A stretch of DNA of 64,000 nucleotides from Flavilitoribacter sp020436695 (GTDB lineage: Bacteria > Bacteroidota > Bacteroidia > Chitinophagales > Saprospiraceae), in NCBI GenBank assembly GCA_041392665.1, contig JAWKLQ010000004.1, forward strand, positions 124,001 to 188,000. The letters are read 5' to 3'. Each line of letters starts with the position of its first letter. Within the stretch, counting starts at the first letter, position 1. Shown here piece after piece: positions 1-9,897 of this stretch. A program made the translations under genes and the position numbers. The notes under the pieces are model-generated. The model searched no databases. It saw only the letters and a list, made by a program, of their open reading frames with translations, and was not told where the DNA came from.

Positions 1-1250
1 GTAGCTAACTGGTAGGGAGGGAAGTTGGGTACACCGGTATGAAATGCCGGCCAAAGGTCTACAGCACGCGGCATACCGGGGCCGGGCAACAGGAGGGTGC
101 CGAAGATGTCATCATCCAGGGCGGTACCCGCCACGGCGGCTGTTCCCTTCAATCCATAAAGGCCGTCCTGGCCGTTTCCAAAGTCAAATGCGCCCAGCGA
201 ATTGCGCTGGATCCGCAGTGGGGCCAGTGCCGGTACAGCACCACCGAATAGATCGTCGTCCATGTAGAGGGCCAACTCGGGGTTGTAAAAGTACTGGTCA
301 AGTAGTTCGTCTCCCAATTCGTCGTGCGGAGTGATACCGTTCCAATAGTCTTTCATGCCGATAGGAATAATCGCTTCATTGGTCAGCGGCATACCCAGGC
401 GTGATACTTGTACCCAATCTCCGGAATAGGTCTCTTTACCGGCACTTAAAGTCTTGATCTGAGGACGACTGGCAGAAGCCCATACACCGATCACATAGTT
501 CTCATCGAGGATACTGCTCGGCTTATTCGGGGCTCCTTTTTTCAAAAGATAGTGGATGGGCAGTTCCATAACAATAGCGCTGACGTTCATACAGGCTATA
601 CCATCACGGGGTGCTTCGTTCTGGCGAGGCGCATCACCTAGGTCGAAAATACCGCCAAGATCTACAAAGAAGGGATCATCAACGGGACCGGCGAAGAAAT
701 GTTCTCCGAAAATGGAATACCTGGAAGAACGCTCAAACAGTTCTTCGTAGGAAGTGTTGAGCCCAACCGGTGAACTGATGGAACGGTCGCCGATGTAAGT
801 CGGAGGAACCGGCGCGTCCCAAAGAACGGGAATGAAGCTTTTCCCTCCGTTGTCGCTTCTCTCTACCGTGTAGGTCGTTTTAAGGTTTTGTTTACCTAAA
901 CGGATGTTGAAGAAGGTAGTCGGATCTTCATTTTCTTGCTTAAAAGTAAAGCGGTAAATAATTTCATCACCTGGATTTGAGGCATCATTGTCAATGTGGA
1001 TCTCATAACGTACGTTTTCTCCGAATGAATAATAGTTTGGGCCACCTTGCGGCAATTGGAGCGGGACATAAGTGGCGATGATGACAATACTATTTTTGTT
1101 TTTCGGACTCCTGAAAGCATAGAGGTCCACGTTATCGGCCAGCGGGTCGTTGGCAATGAGGGGGGCTTCTCGGTGGCTGGAGGCAAAAATCGAGCTACCG
1201 AAAAATAGAAGTGCGAAGAATACTATCCAAAAAGTTTTCTTGGAAATCAT
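1..1250 (-). CDS. DUF4331 family secreted protein, 3' end beyond the window
   Basis: The reverse strand is open from an ATG at 1250 to the left edge, about 416 codons with no stop, so the C-terminus lies outside the window. The N-terminus (MISKKTFWIVFFALLFFGSS, then IFA) is a signal peptide. It is followed directly by SSHREAPLIANDPLADNVD, which is the hallmark opening of DUF4331 proteins (conserved SHREAP and DPxADxTD/NVD). Further family-like stretches are DNVDLYAFRSP, IYRFTF and repeated FGGAVPALAPLRIQRN-type strings. The family is exported and its biochemical role is unknown. No neighbour upstream shares its direction, so it is probably transcribed alone or with genes further left. I am sure of the family and of the reading frame; a function cannot be given. 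Confidence 0.85.
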   Translation of the reverse strand, partial: MISKKTFWIVFFALLFFGSSIFASSHREAPLIANDPLADNVDLYAFRSPKNKNSIVIIATYVPLQLPQGGPNYYSFGENVRYEIHIDNDASNPGDEIIYRFTFKQENEDPTTFFNIRLGKQNLKTTYTVERSDNGGKSFIPVLWDAPVPPTYIGDRSISSPVGLNTSYEELFERSSRYSIFGEHFFAGPVDDPFFVDLGGIFDLGDAPRQNEAPRDGIACMNVSAIVMELPIHYLLKKGAPNKPSSILDENYVIGVWASASRPQIKTLSAGKETYSGDWVQVSRLGMPLTNEAIIPIGMKDYWNGITPHDELGDELLDQYFYNPELALYMDDDLFGGAVPALAPLRIQRNSLGAFDFGNGQDGLYGLKGTAAVAGTALDDDIFGTLLLPGPGMPRAVDLWPAFHTGVPNFPPYQLA

Positions 1251-1650
1251 CGGATGTGATTTTAGGTTTAAACAATTAATTTGTCGTGAGTTACAGACAG
1301 AGAATAGCCCGCTGAACGATGTTCAACAATCCATCACTATTGAGATATTGTTGTACTGAAAAACTAATGAAGTTCCGGAGACTACCAATCAGTCCAGGTC
1401 ATATCACAGGTCTGATTTTCACGGTCACCTTTATTTACGGGAAATGAAAACGAACTGGTTTTGGATTCGTCATATTTTTTTAAAATGATTAGTTTTACTT
1501 GAGGCCAATCAATGACAAAGAAATAAATCCGGACGGTTAAATTCAGGAAGAATAAAATTACAACCCGCAAGATCCAAGAGGAATACATATTCTTATTTTG
1601 AGGGGGGGGGTATCAGCCATCGTTGAAACGAAACACCTAAATCTTCTGTC
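1251..1650. other. Intergenic region between two divergent genes
   Basis: About 400 bases separate the start of the DUF4331 gene (leftward) from the start of the dehydrogenase gene (rightward), so both promoters should lie here. There is a run of nine G at 1602-1610, a likely length-variable tract 40 bases before the dehydrogenase start. A 68-codon reading frame on the reverse strand (1382-1588) has one hydrophobic segment but no homology I recognise and no start signal; I do not call it a gene. Confidence 0.5.
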
Positions 1651-4491
1651 ATGCATAAATTGACCGGACCGCAACCGATCATCCATCTTTTTGCTTTATG
1701 CTGTTTATTCGCTTGCCGCAATGAGCCGGCAATTGAAATTCCGGATGGGTTTGAGATCCATCCGGAATTTTCTTTGGAACTCGTAGCTTCCGAACCTCTG
1801 GTCGTCGATCCGGTAGCCATGCAATTTGATGAATACGGCCGGGCCTTTGTGCTGGAAATGCCGGGCTACCCGCTCCACGACGAGCAAAGCCGGCTGATAA
1901 TGCTGGAAGATCGGGATGGAGATGGTCGTTTCGATCATCGTGAGGTGTTTGCGGACAGTCTGGAAATGGCATCTTCCTTTCTACCTTACCGGGGTGGCAT
2001 GCTGGTAGCGGCTCCTCCCGATCTGCTTTTCCTTAAAGATACGGATAACGATAATCGCAGCGATCAAAGGGAGGTTATCATGAGCGGGTTCAGTACCGGT
2101 AACCTGCAGCATAATTACAACGGACTAAATTACGGACTGGATAACTGGATCTATGCCGCCAACGGTGGGAACTCCGGGAAGCCGTATTTCGTGCGCGATA
2201 CCAATAGCCGACTGGATCTCAGAGGTGATGATTTCCGCTTTACAGTCGAACCACTCCAACTGGAACGGGTAGGAGAATCATCAGGCGGTTTCGGTCTGGC
2301 TTTCGATCACTGGGGCCATCAGTTTGAAACCCATAATCTGGAACACGTTTCACATCTGGTATTTGCGAACCGGTATCTCGAAGATCTTCCGGTAACCCCT
2401 CGCCACACACTCCGCGTCATCTCCGATCATGAGGAAAATGGACTGGCGCGTATCTATCCGATCGGGGAACAGGATTCCCGGGTAAATCACCCCGAACAGT
2501 CGGGATATTTTTCGGGCTCCTGCGGGATTACTTTCTATGGAGGCAAGGCGTTTCCGGAAGCCTTCAACGATCAATTGTTTGTTGCCGATGTTGTGCTCAA
2601 TCTTGTTCATCTGGACGTGCTCCGCCCGGATGGTGCTTCATTCATCACGTCCAGAATGCGGGAAAAAGTGGAATTCCTGGCCTCATCCGACCGGGCGTTC
2701 CGTCCGGTAAATATGACTACCGGTCCAGATGGTGCGCTGTACCTGTTGGATATGCATCGGGCGGTGATCGAACATCCGGAATGGATACCCGACGAACTGG
2801 AAGCGAATATGGATTTGCGGGCGGGCAAAGATCAGGGCCGTATCTACCGCATCGTACCCGTGAAAAAGCAAACTGTAGAAAAAGTGGATCTGGCGGATCA
2901 GTCGCCGGAAGTCCTTATCCGACAGTTTACCCATCCCAACCAGTGGGTAAGAATGCGCGCCCAACGCTTGCTGGTGGAATCGGAGGATCAGTCGCTGCAA
3001 TCTTCCTTAGCGCAGTTTTGGGAAGAGAATGAAGATCCTTTGGCTCGTCTTCACGTTTTATGGACGTTGCAGGGTTTGGGCATCTTAACAGATCGCATTC
3101 TGATCGAAGCACTGGAAGAAGGTGATTCCGGCTTGCAGGAAAATGCAGCTAAAATAGCGGAAATTCATTTGCCTGCATCTCCGGTACTAGCTGGAAAGCT
3201 CATTGACAACCTACAACAGGCTCCGCCCAGGGCTGCCATGCAATATCTTTTGGCTTTGAGCCGGCTGGATGACAGCCCATTTCGGGCGAATGAAGCAAAA
3301 ATGCTTACGGCGGTAAATCAACGACTGATCACGGAGGCTGTATCCGACCGCTGGATCATTCTGGCTGCAGCGTCTGTTTTACGCCGGGCTCCATTGGCTT
3401 TTTTACAACTTGTCTATGAGAATGAGCACGAACCGAATAGCGCACAGATTGATGTTGTTGCTGTATTGGCGGGAGTAATTGGAAGAGAAAATAATCCGGA
3501 AAGCGTGGCCGGCCTGCTGGACCTGCTTATCCGGGACAAACGCATTGACCCCATCCGGCTGATCGATGCTGTGGCACAGGAATGGGATCAGCCACTGGCT
3601 GCGAGGGATCGTAAGTTGATCAGTGAAAAATTGGTGCTGCTGGAGGAAAATGGAGGGATAGACGTGCTGCGGTCGACCGGGCAATTACGGCAGCAAATGG
3701 GGTTGCTGGTATCCAATCAATTCCGAACCCAACTTGCGCAAGCCGCCCGGGAAGTGTTGAATACAGTTCAGCCCGCAGAAGAACGGCTGAAGTGGTTGGA
3801 ACTGCTGGCCTTGGATGATTTTAACGCCAGAGAGGGAGTATTGTATCAATTGCTGGATAACCGGCAACCCTTGAGTTTGCAAAAAGAAGCCCTACGGCAA
3901 TTGCGGGCAGCCAATCTGGGAGAATTGAATTTTGATCTGGAGCGTCGGCGTACCCTGCTGATCTGGAGCGATCCCGAGATTGGGAAACGCGCGGCTGCTT
4001 TATTTTCGGATGCCGGGGTAATGACCCGGCAGGCAGCTTATGAAAAAATGAGTCCAGCACTTGATCTGGCCGGGAATGGTGCTCACGGTCGGGAAGTTTT
4101 TACGAATGTATGCAGTAGTTGTCATCGCTATGGAGAACTGGGGGCAGCAGTAGGGCCGGTACTCACGGAGATCAGTCGGAAAAGTAAGGCCACGCTGCTG
4201 CATGAAATTATTGATCCGAATGCTGCGGTTGACACACGTTATCTGAACCAACAGATCCGAACCGACGACGGTAATATTTACCAGGGTATCATTGATTGGG
4301 AATCTGATACTGAAATAAAACTGCTGATGATGGGCGGTCAGGAAGTTAACCTGCGAAAAGCAGCCATAGAGGAATGGACCTCAACCGGACATTCATTGAT
4401 GCCGGAAGGCCTGGAATCCGGTATGACCGTAGAAGATATGGCCGATCTTCTGGCTTTCCTGCAGGGAGACCGACTACTCTCGGCCAAATGA
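1651..4491 (+). CDS. Lipoprotein dehydrogenase: beta-propeller, HEAT-like repeats and C-terminal cytochrome c
   Basis: This 946-residue protein matches the plan of the planctomycete/Bacteroidota 'putative membrane-bound dehydrogenase' proteins (TIGR02604-like). It has a lipobox (LCCLFAC, Cys22), a PQQ-dehydrogenase-like propeller at roughly residues 30-405 (VDPVAMQFDEYGRAFVLEM, then GPDGALYLLDMHR and GRIYRI), a helical HEAT-like middle part, and a heme-binding tail. The tail has a CxxCH motif, CSSCH at residues 821-825, and a probable distal Met (LMPEGLESGM). It would oxidise a sugar-like substrate and pass electrons to the covalent heme while anchored to a membrane by its lipid. The substrate cannot be told. 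It stands alone, with a convergent acyl-CoA dehydrogenase gene ending 14 bases downstream. Confidence 0.8.
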   Translation: MHKLTGPQPIIHLFALCCLFACRNEPAIEIPDGFEIHPEFSLELVASEPLVVDPVAMQFDEYGRAFVLEMPGYPLHDEQSRLIMLEDRDGDGRFDHREVFADSLEMASSFLPYRGGMLVAAPPDLLFLKDTDNDNRSDQREVIMSGFSTGNLQHNYNGLNYGLDNWIYAANGGNSGKPYFVRDTNSRLDLRGDDFRFTVEPLQLERVGESSGGFGLAFDHWGHQFETHNLEHVSHLVFANRYLEDLPVTPRHTLRVISDHEENGLARIYPIGEQDSRVNHPEQSGYFSGSCGITFYGGKAFPEAFNDQLFVADVVLNLVHLDVLRPDGASFITSRMREKVEFLASSDRAFRPVNMTTGPDGALYLLDMHRAVIEHPEWIPDELEANMDLRAGKDQGRIYRIVPVKKQTVEKVDLADQSPEVLIRQFTHPNQWVRMRAQRLLVESEDQSLQSSLAQFWEENEDPLARLHVLWTLQGLGILTDRILIEALEEGDSGLQENAAKIAEIHLPASPVLAGKLIDNLQQAPPRAAMQYLLALSRLDDSPFRANEAKMLTAVNQRLITEAVSDRWIILAAASVLRRAPLAFLQLVYENEHEPNSAQIDVVAVLAGVIGRENNPESVAGLLDLLIRDKRIDPIRLIDAVAQEWDQPLAARDRKLISEKLVLLEENGGIDVLRSTGQLRQQMGLLVSNQFRTQLAQAAREVLNTVQPAEERLKWLELLALDDFNAREGVLYQLLDNRQPLSLQKEALRQLRAANLGELNFDLERRRTLLIWSDPEIGKRAAALFSDAGVMTRQAAYEKMSPALDLAGNGAHGREVFTNVCSSCHRYGELGAAVGPVLTEISRKSKATLLHEIIDPNAAVDTRYLNQQIRTDDGNIYQGIIDWESDTEIKLLMMGGQEVNLRKAAIEEWTSTGHSLMPEGLESGMTVEDMADLLAFLQGDRLLSAK

Positions 4492-4505
4492 TCATATACT
4501 CCGTA

Positions 4506-6305
4506 TCAGTTGATGAATGCCGGAGGTATATCCACGGTCAGCCGGTCTTTGGTGTGTCCGAGACGGTAGGCCAGACCATTGGTCTTGGGGAGCTCGTATG
4601 CAAAGAAATAACGGCAGGCATAGACCTTTCCCTGATAAAATTCATTTTCTTCTTCGGATAGACCTGCATTCAGTTTTTCCATCGCAACCCCGGCCTGCCT
4701 CAGCCATTGCCAGGCGATGGTTATTGTACCGAAATACTCCAGATACAGCGTAGCGTCAGCGAGGAACACTTCCGGAACATCCTGAGAAGCCAGTGCCAGC
4801 AGATCGAGGGTCACCTCATGCAACTGTTTAGTTGCCATGCCCAGATCCCGGGCCATAGATGCCAGTGGTTCGATTGCTCCGGCATTTTTAATGGTCTGCT
4901 GTATCTCCTGCATGAGTAGTTTGACTGCCTTTCCATTGGCCATCGTTATTTTTCTGCCCAGTAGATCCATACCGTGTATGCCGGTTGTCCCTTCATAAAT
5001 GGCATTTACCCGGATGTCACGATAGAGCTGTTCCAGCGGAAAATCATCCGTATAGCCGGCTCCGCCCAGGCATTGCATCCCTATACTCACTGCCTGGGTG
5101 CCCATTTCGGAAGGATAGGATTTTGCGATGGGGGTAAGCAGTTCGAGGAGCAAATGAGAGTTTTCCGCTGCTTCTCCTTCTGCTTCGGCTGCCAGATCTG
5201 ATAAATACGAACAGTACAACAGCAACGCGAGGCTTCCCTCTACAACTGATTTTTGAAATAAAAGCATGCGTCGCACATCGGCGTGTTCGATGATCAGGAC
5301 CTGCTCCTGAGACACATCCTTATTGGACGGATGACGGCCCTGCGGTCTTTCGTGAGCGTACTTGAGCGCAGCGTAATAGGCTGCACTGGCCGTGCCCGTA
5401 GCTACCAGGCCCGTTCCGATACGGGCTTCATTCATCATCTGGAACATGAAGCGGAGGCCCTGATGGGGTTTACCCACCAGATAGCCATAACAGGATTCCT
5501 GTTCTCCCAACATCAGATGGGCAGCCACGTAGCCTTTCTGGCCCATTTTGCCGAATATCCCGGCCGTAGTGACACCATTACTGACCAATTGCTCATGCTC
5601 CGGCCGGTATTTTGGTACCACAAAGAGTGAAATGCCTTTGGTGCCGGCGGGTGCTCCTTTTATACGGGCAAGCAAAAGATGCACCACATTATCTACGGCG
5701 GCATGATCTCCGCCGGAAATGTAGATCTTCTGGCCTCTGATCAGATAGTGCCCATCTTCCGTGGGTTCTGCTGAGGTAGTGATGTCAGAAAGGGAACTGC
5801 CGGCCTGGGGTTCCGTAAGGGCCATGGTGCCCTGCCATTTTCCATTATACATATTGGGCACAAAGGTGGAGTATAGTTCCTCCGAGCCAAAAGTGCGGAT
5901 CAGGTTGGCCGCTGCCTGGGTGAGAAAGGCATAAGCCGCCAGATTGGCGTTTGCGGCATAAAACTGGAATAGTCCTGCGTGTAGCAGAACACCAGGCATT
6001 TGCTGACCACCCACCTCAAAATCATCGATAGCAGCGATCCAGCCGCCTTCGGCAAGCGCCTGAATACCGGCCTTTAATGCAGGATGCGTATACACTTTGC
6101 CTTCTTTATAATAGGCTTTATCGCGATCCATTTCCCGGTAATAGGGGAATAAATAAGTATCGGCGATCTGTTTGGCAGCCTCCAGCGCCATATCCATGGC
6201 TTCGGTATCGTAATCCGTAAATCGCTCGAATTTACTGAGTTGTTCTGCCTCCAGTACTTCGTGCAGCAGGAATTTTAGGTTTCTGAGACTGGCGTAGGTT
6301 TCCAT
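4506..6305 (-). CDS. Acyl-CoA dehydrogenase, 599-residue long form
   Basis: A flavoprotein that desaturates acyl-CoA thioesters at C2-C3 in beta-oxidation. Family signatures are clear: TMALTEPQAGSSLSD in the FAD-binding middle domain, CLGGAGYTDDFPLEQLYRD in the C-terminal domain, and YEGTTGIHGMDLLGRK, whose Glu (about residue 437) is the usual catalytic base. At 599 residues it is longer than the 380-residue medium-chain enzymes and carries the extra C-terminal helical domain seen in the FadE12/AcdC-type subgroup. It begins a leftward set with fmt (32 bases upstream) and aroK, but this looks like simple adjacency rather than one pathway. Chain-length preference is not evident from sequence. 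Confidence 0.9.
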   Translation of the reverse strand: METYASLRNLKFLLHEVLEAEQLSKFERFTDYDTEAMDMALEAAKQIADTYLFPYYREMDRDKAYYKEGKVYTHPALKAGIQALAEGGWIAAIDDFEVGGQQMPGVLLHAGLFQFYAANANLAAYAFLTQAAANLIRTFGSEELYSTFVPNMYNGKWQGTMALTEPQAGSSLSDITTSAEPTEDGHYLIRGQKIYISGGDHAAVDNVVHLLLARIKGAPAGTKGISLFVVPKYRPEHEQLVSNGVTTAGIFGKMGQKGYVAAHLMLGEQESCYGYLVGKPHQGLRFMFQMMNEARIGTGLVATGTASAAYYAALKYAHERPQGRHPSNKDVSQEQVLIIEHADVRRMLLFQKSVVEGSLALLLYCSYLSDLAAEAEGEAAENSHLLLELLTPIAKSYPSEMGTQAVSIGMQCLGGAGYTDDFPLEQLYRDIRVNAIYEGTTGIHGMDLLGRKITMANGKAVKLLMQEIQQTIKNAGAIEPLASMARDLGMATKQLHEVTLDLLALASQDVPEVFLADATLYLEYFGTITIAWQWLRQAGVAMEKLNAGLSEEENEFYQGKVYACRYFFAYELPKTNGLAYRLGHTKDRLTVDIPPAFIN

Positions 6306-6337
6306 GATCAGGGCATTTATACTATCAGGTTCTTTTT

Positions 6338-7270
6338 TCAGAAAGAGAACCCATTCAAAAAATCTTTTACATTCATACGTTTTCTACCTTGCAATTGCAG
6401 TTCCAGTATGTTAACGTAACCATCTTGGGTACAAACCTTTATGAAGTTTTTGTTGTCTGAAACGAACTGACCGGGCCGGTATCCTTCGCAAGCGGAATAA
6501 TCTTTGGTCGTGCGCAGGATCTTTAGTTCTTTCTCTTCCAGTGTAGTCCAGGCGGCAGGGTAGGGACTTAAGCCCCGGATAAAGTTATGGACCTGCTCGG
6601 TCGGCTGATGGAAGTTGATCTCACAGGTGTCGTGGAAGATCTTGGGAGCTTTAGTGGCCAGGGAGTCGTTCTGGGGCTGCAGTTCATAATGATCCGCTTC
6701 AATGGCCCTTACCGTTTTGAGCACTGTTTCGGCGCCTAGTTCCATCATGCGGTCGTGGACTTCTCCGGCAGTTTCATTTTCTCCGATAGGTAACACTTCC
6801 TGAAACAGAACAGCACCGGTGTCGATCTCATGCCGGATGAAGAAGGTCGTTACCCCAGTAGATTGGTCTCCATTGATCACCGCCCAGTTGATGGGCGCGG
6901 CGCCCCGATATTTTGGCAGTAAAGAGCCATGCAGGTTGAAGGTTCCGTATTCGGGCATATCCCATACTACTTCGGGAAGCATCCGGAAAGCGACGACGAT
7001 CTGTAGGTTTGCCTGAAGGGCGCGCAGCTGATCGAGGAATTCCGGGTTTTTCAGTTTCTCGGGTTGTAATACCGGAATGCTTTGGGAAACAGCGTATTTT
7101 TTGACGGCTGACTCCAGGAGTTGTTTATTGCCACGGCCTCCATATTTATCGGTAGCGGTGATCACCCCCACCACCCGGTAGCCGTTCTCCACCAATATTC
7201 GCAGGGAAGGGACCGCAAACTCCGGTGTTCCCATAAATACAATTCGTAAATCGCGTTTCTCTTTTGCCAA
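6338..7270 (-). CDS. fmt: Methionyl-tRNA formyltransferase
   Basis: Transfers a formyl group from 10-formyl-tetrahydrofolate to Met-tRNA(fMet) for translation initiation. The 310-residue length fits the family. The start RIVFMGTPEFAVPSL and the catalytic signature HGSLLPKYRGAAPINWAV around residues 112-129 are diagnostic; the C-terminal OB-like domain follows with FIRGLSPYPAAWT. The start codon appears to be TTG at 7270, because RIVFMGTPEF needs the residues before the internal ATG at 7234. The gene lies 11 bases downstream of aroK and is probably co-transcribed with it. Confidence 0.95.
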   Translation of the reverse strand: MAKEKRDLRIVFMGTPEFAVPSLRILVENGYRVVGVITATDKYGGRGNKQLLESAVKKYAVSQSIPVLQPEKLKNPEFLDQLRALQANLQIVVAFRMLPEVVWDMPEYGTFNLHGSLLPKYRGAAPINWAVINGDQSTGVTTFFIRHEIDTGAVLFQEVLPIGENETAGEVHDRMMELGAETVLKTVRAIEADHYELQPQNDSLATKAPKIFHDTCEINFHQPTEQVHNFIRGLSPYPAAWTTLEEKELKILRTTKDYSACEGYRPGQFVSDNKNFIKVCTQDGYVNILELQLQGRKRMNVKDFLNGFSF

Positions 7271-7281
7271 TGCTGTGTGCT

Positions 7282-7797
7282 TTAATGCTGTTCGTTCAAC
7301 CGTTCAATGAGAGCCCCTGTTAGATCTGCTTCTGCTTCGTCCTGGGAGAAGATAATGGTGGCCTGTCGGTAAAAATACATCCTTTCTTCCAGTTTGGACT
7401 GGATGAAATCCGGCAATGTTGTCTCATCGTATGGACGAAGTAGCGGCCGGTGTTCCCGTTCCGGGAGTAGCCGTTCCGCGAGGATGCGGGCCGGGGTGTC
7501 CAGAAAAATGCAGGTACCGTGTTGGTTCATCCATTCGATATTGTCAAAAAAGCACGGAGTTCCTCCACCGGTACTGATCACTACCTCTTCCAGGTCGGCG
7601 GTGAAGTGTAATGCCTGACGTTCCATTTCACGAAAGTGGGTTTCGCCGAACTGCTCGAAGATCTCAGCAATGTCCATACCCGCTTCCGCTTCAATCAACA
7701 GATCGAGATCGAGGAAAAGAAAACCTAATTCTTCGGCCAGCTTTTTACCGGTATGCGTTTTCCCGCTCCCCATGAATCCAATCAGATATATTCTCAT
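7282..7797 (-). CDS. aroK: Shikimate kinase
   Basis: Phosphorylates shikimate with ATP, the fifth step of the chorismate pathway, in the cytoplasm. The 171-residue protein has the Walker A loop GFMGSGKT at residues 7-14, the shikimate-binding Asp in LDLDLLIE, FREME, the Walker B-like VISTGGGTPC loop, and the lid Arg in LLPEREHRPLLR. It has the family's usual length. The ATG at 7797 is well placed, with 63 bases to the next gene on its left end. It is followed 11 bases later by fmt. Confidence 0.95.
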   Translation of the reverse strand: MRIYLIGFMGSGKTHTGKKLAEELGFLFLDLDLLIEAEAGMDIAEIFEQFGETHFREMERQALHFTADLEEVVISTGGGTPCFFDNIEWMNQHGTCIFLDTPARILAERLLPEREHRPLLRPYDETTLPDFIQSKLEERMYFYRQATIIFSQDEAEADLTGALIERLNEQH

Positions 7798-7860
7798 GTA
7801 TATTTGGTATTGGGACGGCCAAAATAAAGATTTTCGATGCTTTTAATACGGCAGATCCTG

Positions 7861-9642
7861 TTAAAAATAGATCGGCCGGTCCAGTTTGCGGCTGATGGCA
7901 AATGCGGCATTGATGAGCCCTACATGACTATAGGTTTGTGGGAAATTGCCCCACTGGCTGCCCGATTCTTCGTGTACGTCTTCACTGAATAGTCCCAGAT
8001 GATTTCCGTGTCCCACCAACATGTCGAAGGTAGAGATCGCTTCTTTGACCCTACCCATTCTGGCCAATGCTTCAACGTACCAGAATGCACAAATAAGGAA
8101 AGTGGATTCCGGTTCACCGAAATCGTCGGCATGCTTGTAGCGATAAAAAAGTCCGGTGGAGGTTTTCAGTTCATCCTCCAGTACCTTCATGTGTCGCCTG
8201 GCTTTAGGCGAACGCGGATTGAGATATCCCATGTTGATCAACTGCAACAAACTGGCATCGAGATTGGGATTCCCGATGGCCTGCGTATATACGCCTCTTT
8301 CTTCGTCATAACACTTTTCGAGCATGTTGATGGAAGCCTTCAGCAATTTGGAAGCATAGCGATCCATTTTCTTATCCTGGATGATGGCGGCGATCTTTTT
8401 GCCCGCATGGCTGCCGGCCCAGTGAAACAGAAAGGTATAAGAATGAAGCTGAGACATACCGCGGAATTCCCAAAGCCCATTATCCGGCTCTTCCATTGTG
8501 GCGTCGATCATTTCCAGACAGTGCCAGGCCGTTGCTTCCAGGGTTTTCCCGGTTTTTCCGGTGAGACGAAGATCCGTAAAAAAGGGCAGCAGGGTCAGCA
8601 TCACTTGTCCGTATACATCATTCTGGATGTGCTCGTAGGCCTGATTGCCGATGCGAACCGGTTTCTCACCACGATAACCGGCCAGGTCCAGTATTTTTTC
8701 TTCCGGGATTACATGGTTGGCAATGGGGACCAGCGGATGATAGCGTCGATCTTCACTCAGCACCACGTTCTCGATAAAGCGGGCATAATCCCTCAGAATA
8801 TTGAAATGGCTCAGATCATTGAGCGCTTTCAGGGTATAGTGAGCATCCCTAAACCAGCAAAAGCGATAATCCCAGTTTCGGGTACTGCCGGGAAATTCCG
8901 GTAAACTGGTTGTCGTAGCGGCAATGATAGCACCGGTGTCCTGATACTGATGTAATTTAAGCGTCAGCGCCGACCGGATCACAGACGCCTGGCGGAAGTT
9001 TTCTGTGGACGTATTCTGCACCCACAACGTCCAGTATTTCCTGGTTTGCGATAAAAAGTTTTCAGCCGTGGCTTCCAGCGCAGCTTCCAGAGGGACTCCC
9101 CAGGTGAGAATACAATGTTGGGTTTGCCCCAGCGCAAATGGCTCTTCCTCCAGGATGTAATTGAGCGACACATTAGTGGTCAGTCGCACCTGGGCATCCA
9201 GGCCTTCGTACCGGATATGGCTGCTACCCATCACCGGTACCGGTATCCGTTCACCGTATTCACCAACGGGTTTACAGGAAACCTTAATACGTGGACGACC
9301 TTCCAGCGGGACGATCTTGCGTACCAGCATCAGTGGCTTGAATGCCCGGTCGTGCTGAAAAAAGCGCGGGGCAAAATCGACGACCTTGTATTTACCGTCT
9401 TCACAATGAAACGTCGTTTCCAGTATGTTGGTATTGGAGATGTATTGCTGGGTGCTGGTATAATGATCCGTAGCCGGGCTAATGTAGAAATGGCCACCCC
9501 GTTTTTCATCCAGTAGGCCGCCAAAAATAAAGCTGCTGTCAAATCGGGGCCAGCACATAAAACCGACATTGGCGTTGGTGTCAACCAGCGCACTAAAGGC
9601 ACAGTTTCCAATGATGCCGTAATTGTACTTGTGTTTTTGCAT
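7861..9642 (-). CDS. Glycoside hydrolase family 15 protein (glucoamylase/trehalase type)
   Basis: GH15 enzymes release glucose from the non-reducing ends of starch-like glucans or split trehalose. The family pattern is clear: KYNYGIIGNCAFSALVDTNANVGFMCWPRFDS at the start of the N-terminal beta-sandwich domain, then TRNWDYRFCWFRDAHYTLKAL, the conserved (alpha/alpha)6-barrel strand that binds glucose in subsite -1, and QWGNFPQTYSHVGLINAA near the end. I chose the ATG at 9642 (593 residues), because the longer frame to 9675 uses a TTG and adds nothing conserved. There is no signal peptide, so it acts in the cytoplasm, probably on trehalose or internal glycogen. Confidence 0.88.
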   Translation of the reverse strand: MQKHKYNYGIIGNCAFSALVDTNANVGFMCWPRFDSSFIFGGLLDEKRGGHFYISPATDHYTSTQQYISNTNILETTFHCEDGKYKVVDFAPRFFQHDRAFKPLMLVRKIVPLEGRPRIKVSCKPVGEYGERIPVPVMGSSHIRYEGLDAQVRLTTNVSLNYILEEEPFALGQTQHCILTWGVPLEAALEATAENFLSQTRKYWTLWVQNTSTENFRQASVIRSALTLKLHQYQDTGAIIAATTTSLPEFPGSTRNWDYRFCWFRDAHYTLKALNDLSHFNILRDYARFIENVVLSEDRRYHPLVPIANHVIPEEKILDLAGYRGEKPVRIGNQAYEHIQNDVYGQVMLTLLPFFTDLRLTGKTGKTLEATAWHCLEMIDATMEEPDNGLWEFRGMSQLHSYTFLFHWAGSHAGKKIAAIIQDKKMDRYASKLLKASINMLEKCYDEERGVYTQAIGNPNLDASLLQLINMGYLNPRSPKARRHMKVLEDELKTSTGLFYRYKHADDFGEPESTFLICAFWYVEALARMGRVKEAISTFDMLVGHGNHLGLFSEDVHEESGSQWGNFPQTYSHVGLINAAFAISRKLDRPIYF

Positions 9643-9897
9643 ACGAACAAAAGTTTTGAGACAGTTTCTAAGCAATGACTTGGATCAGGGCATCGGTTTT
9701 TGGAAAGAGCCGGCCCGGAGTAGAAAGGATCTGCTATCTGTGATCCTGACCAACCCGGTTTGGCGAAAATAGAAAAGTCAGCTTAAAACGAATACTTTTG
9801 CTCACCTTTTCACCGGATAATATCCCGGAGAGGTTTTTGTCTACTTGAATTAATAAGGACATTTTTAGTACTTTTGCTTTTCAGAAAATGGAACACA

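Noticed and set aside
896..1186. 96-codon reverse-strand frame
   Set aside because: It is an out-of-frame reading of the DUF4331 gene, whose true frame is open through the whole left edge and has signal peptide and SHREAP motif.
1382..1588. 68-codon reverse-strand reading frame with a hydrophobic segment
   Set aside because: No ribosome-binding or promoter signal, no recognisable family, and AT-rich composition alone can give such a frame; left as intergenic.
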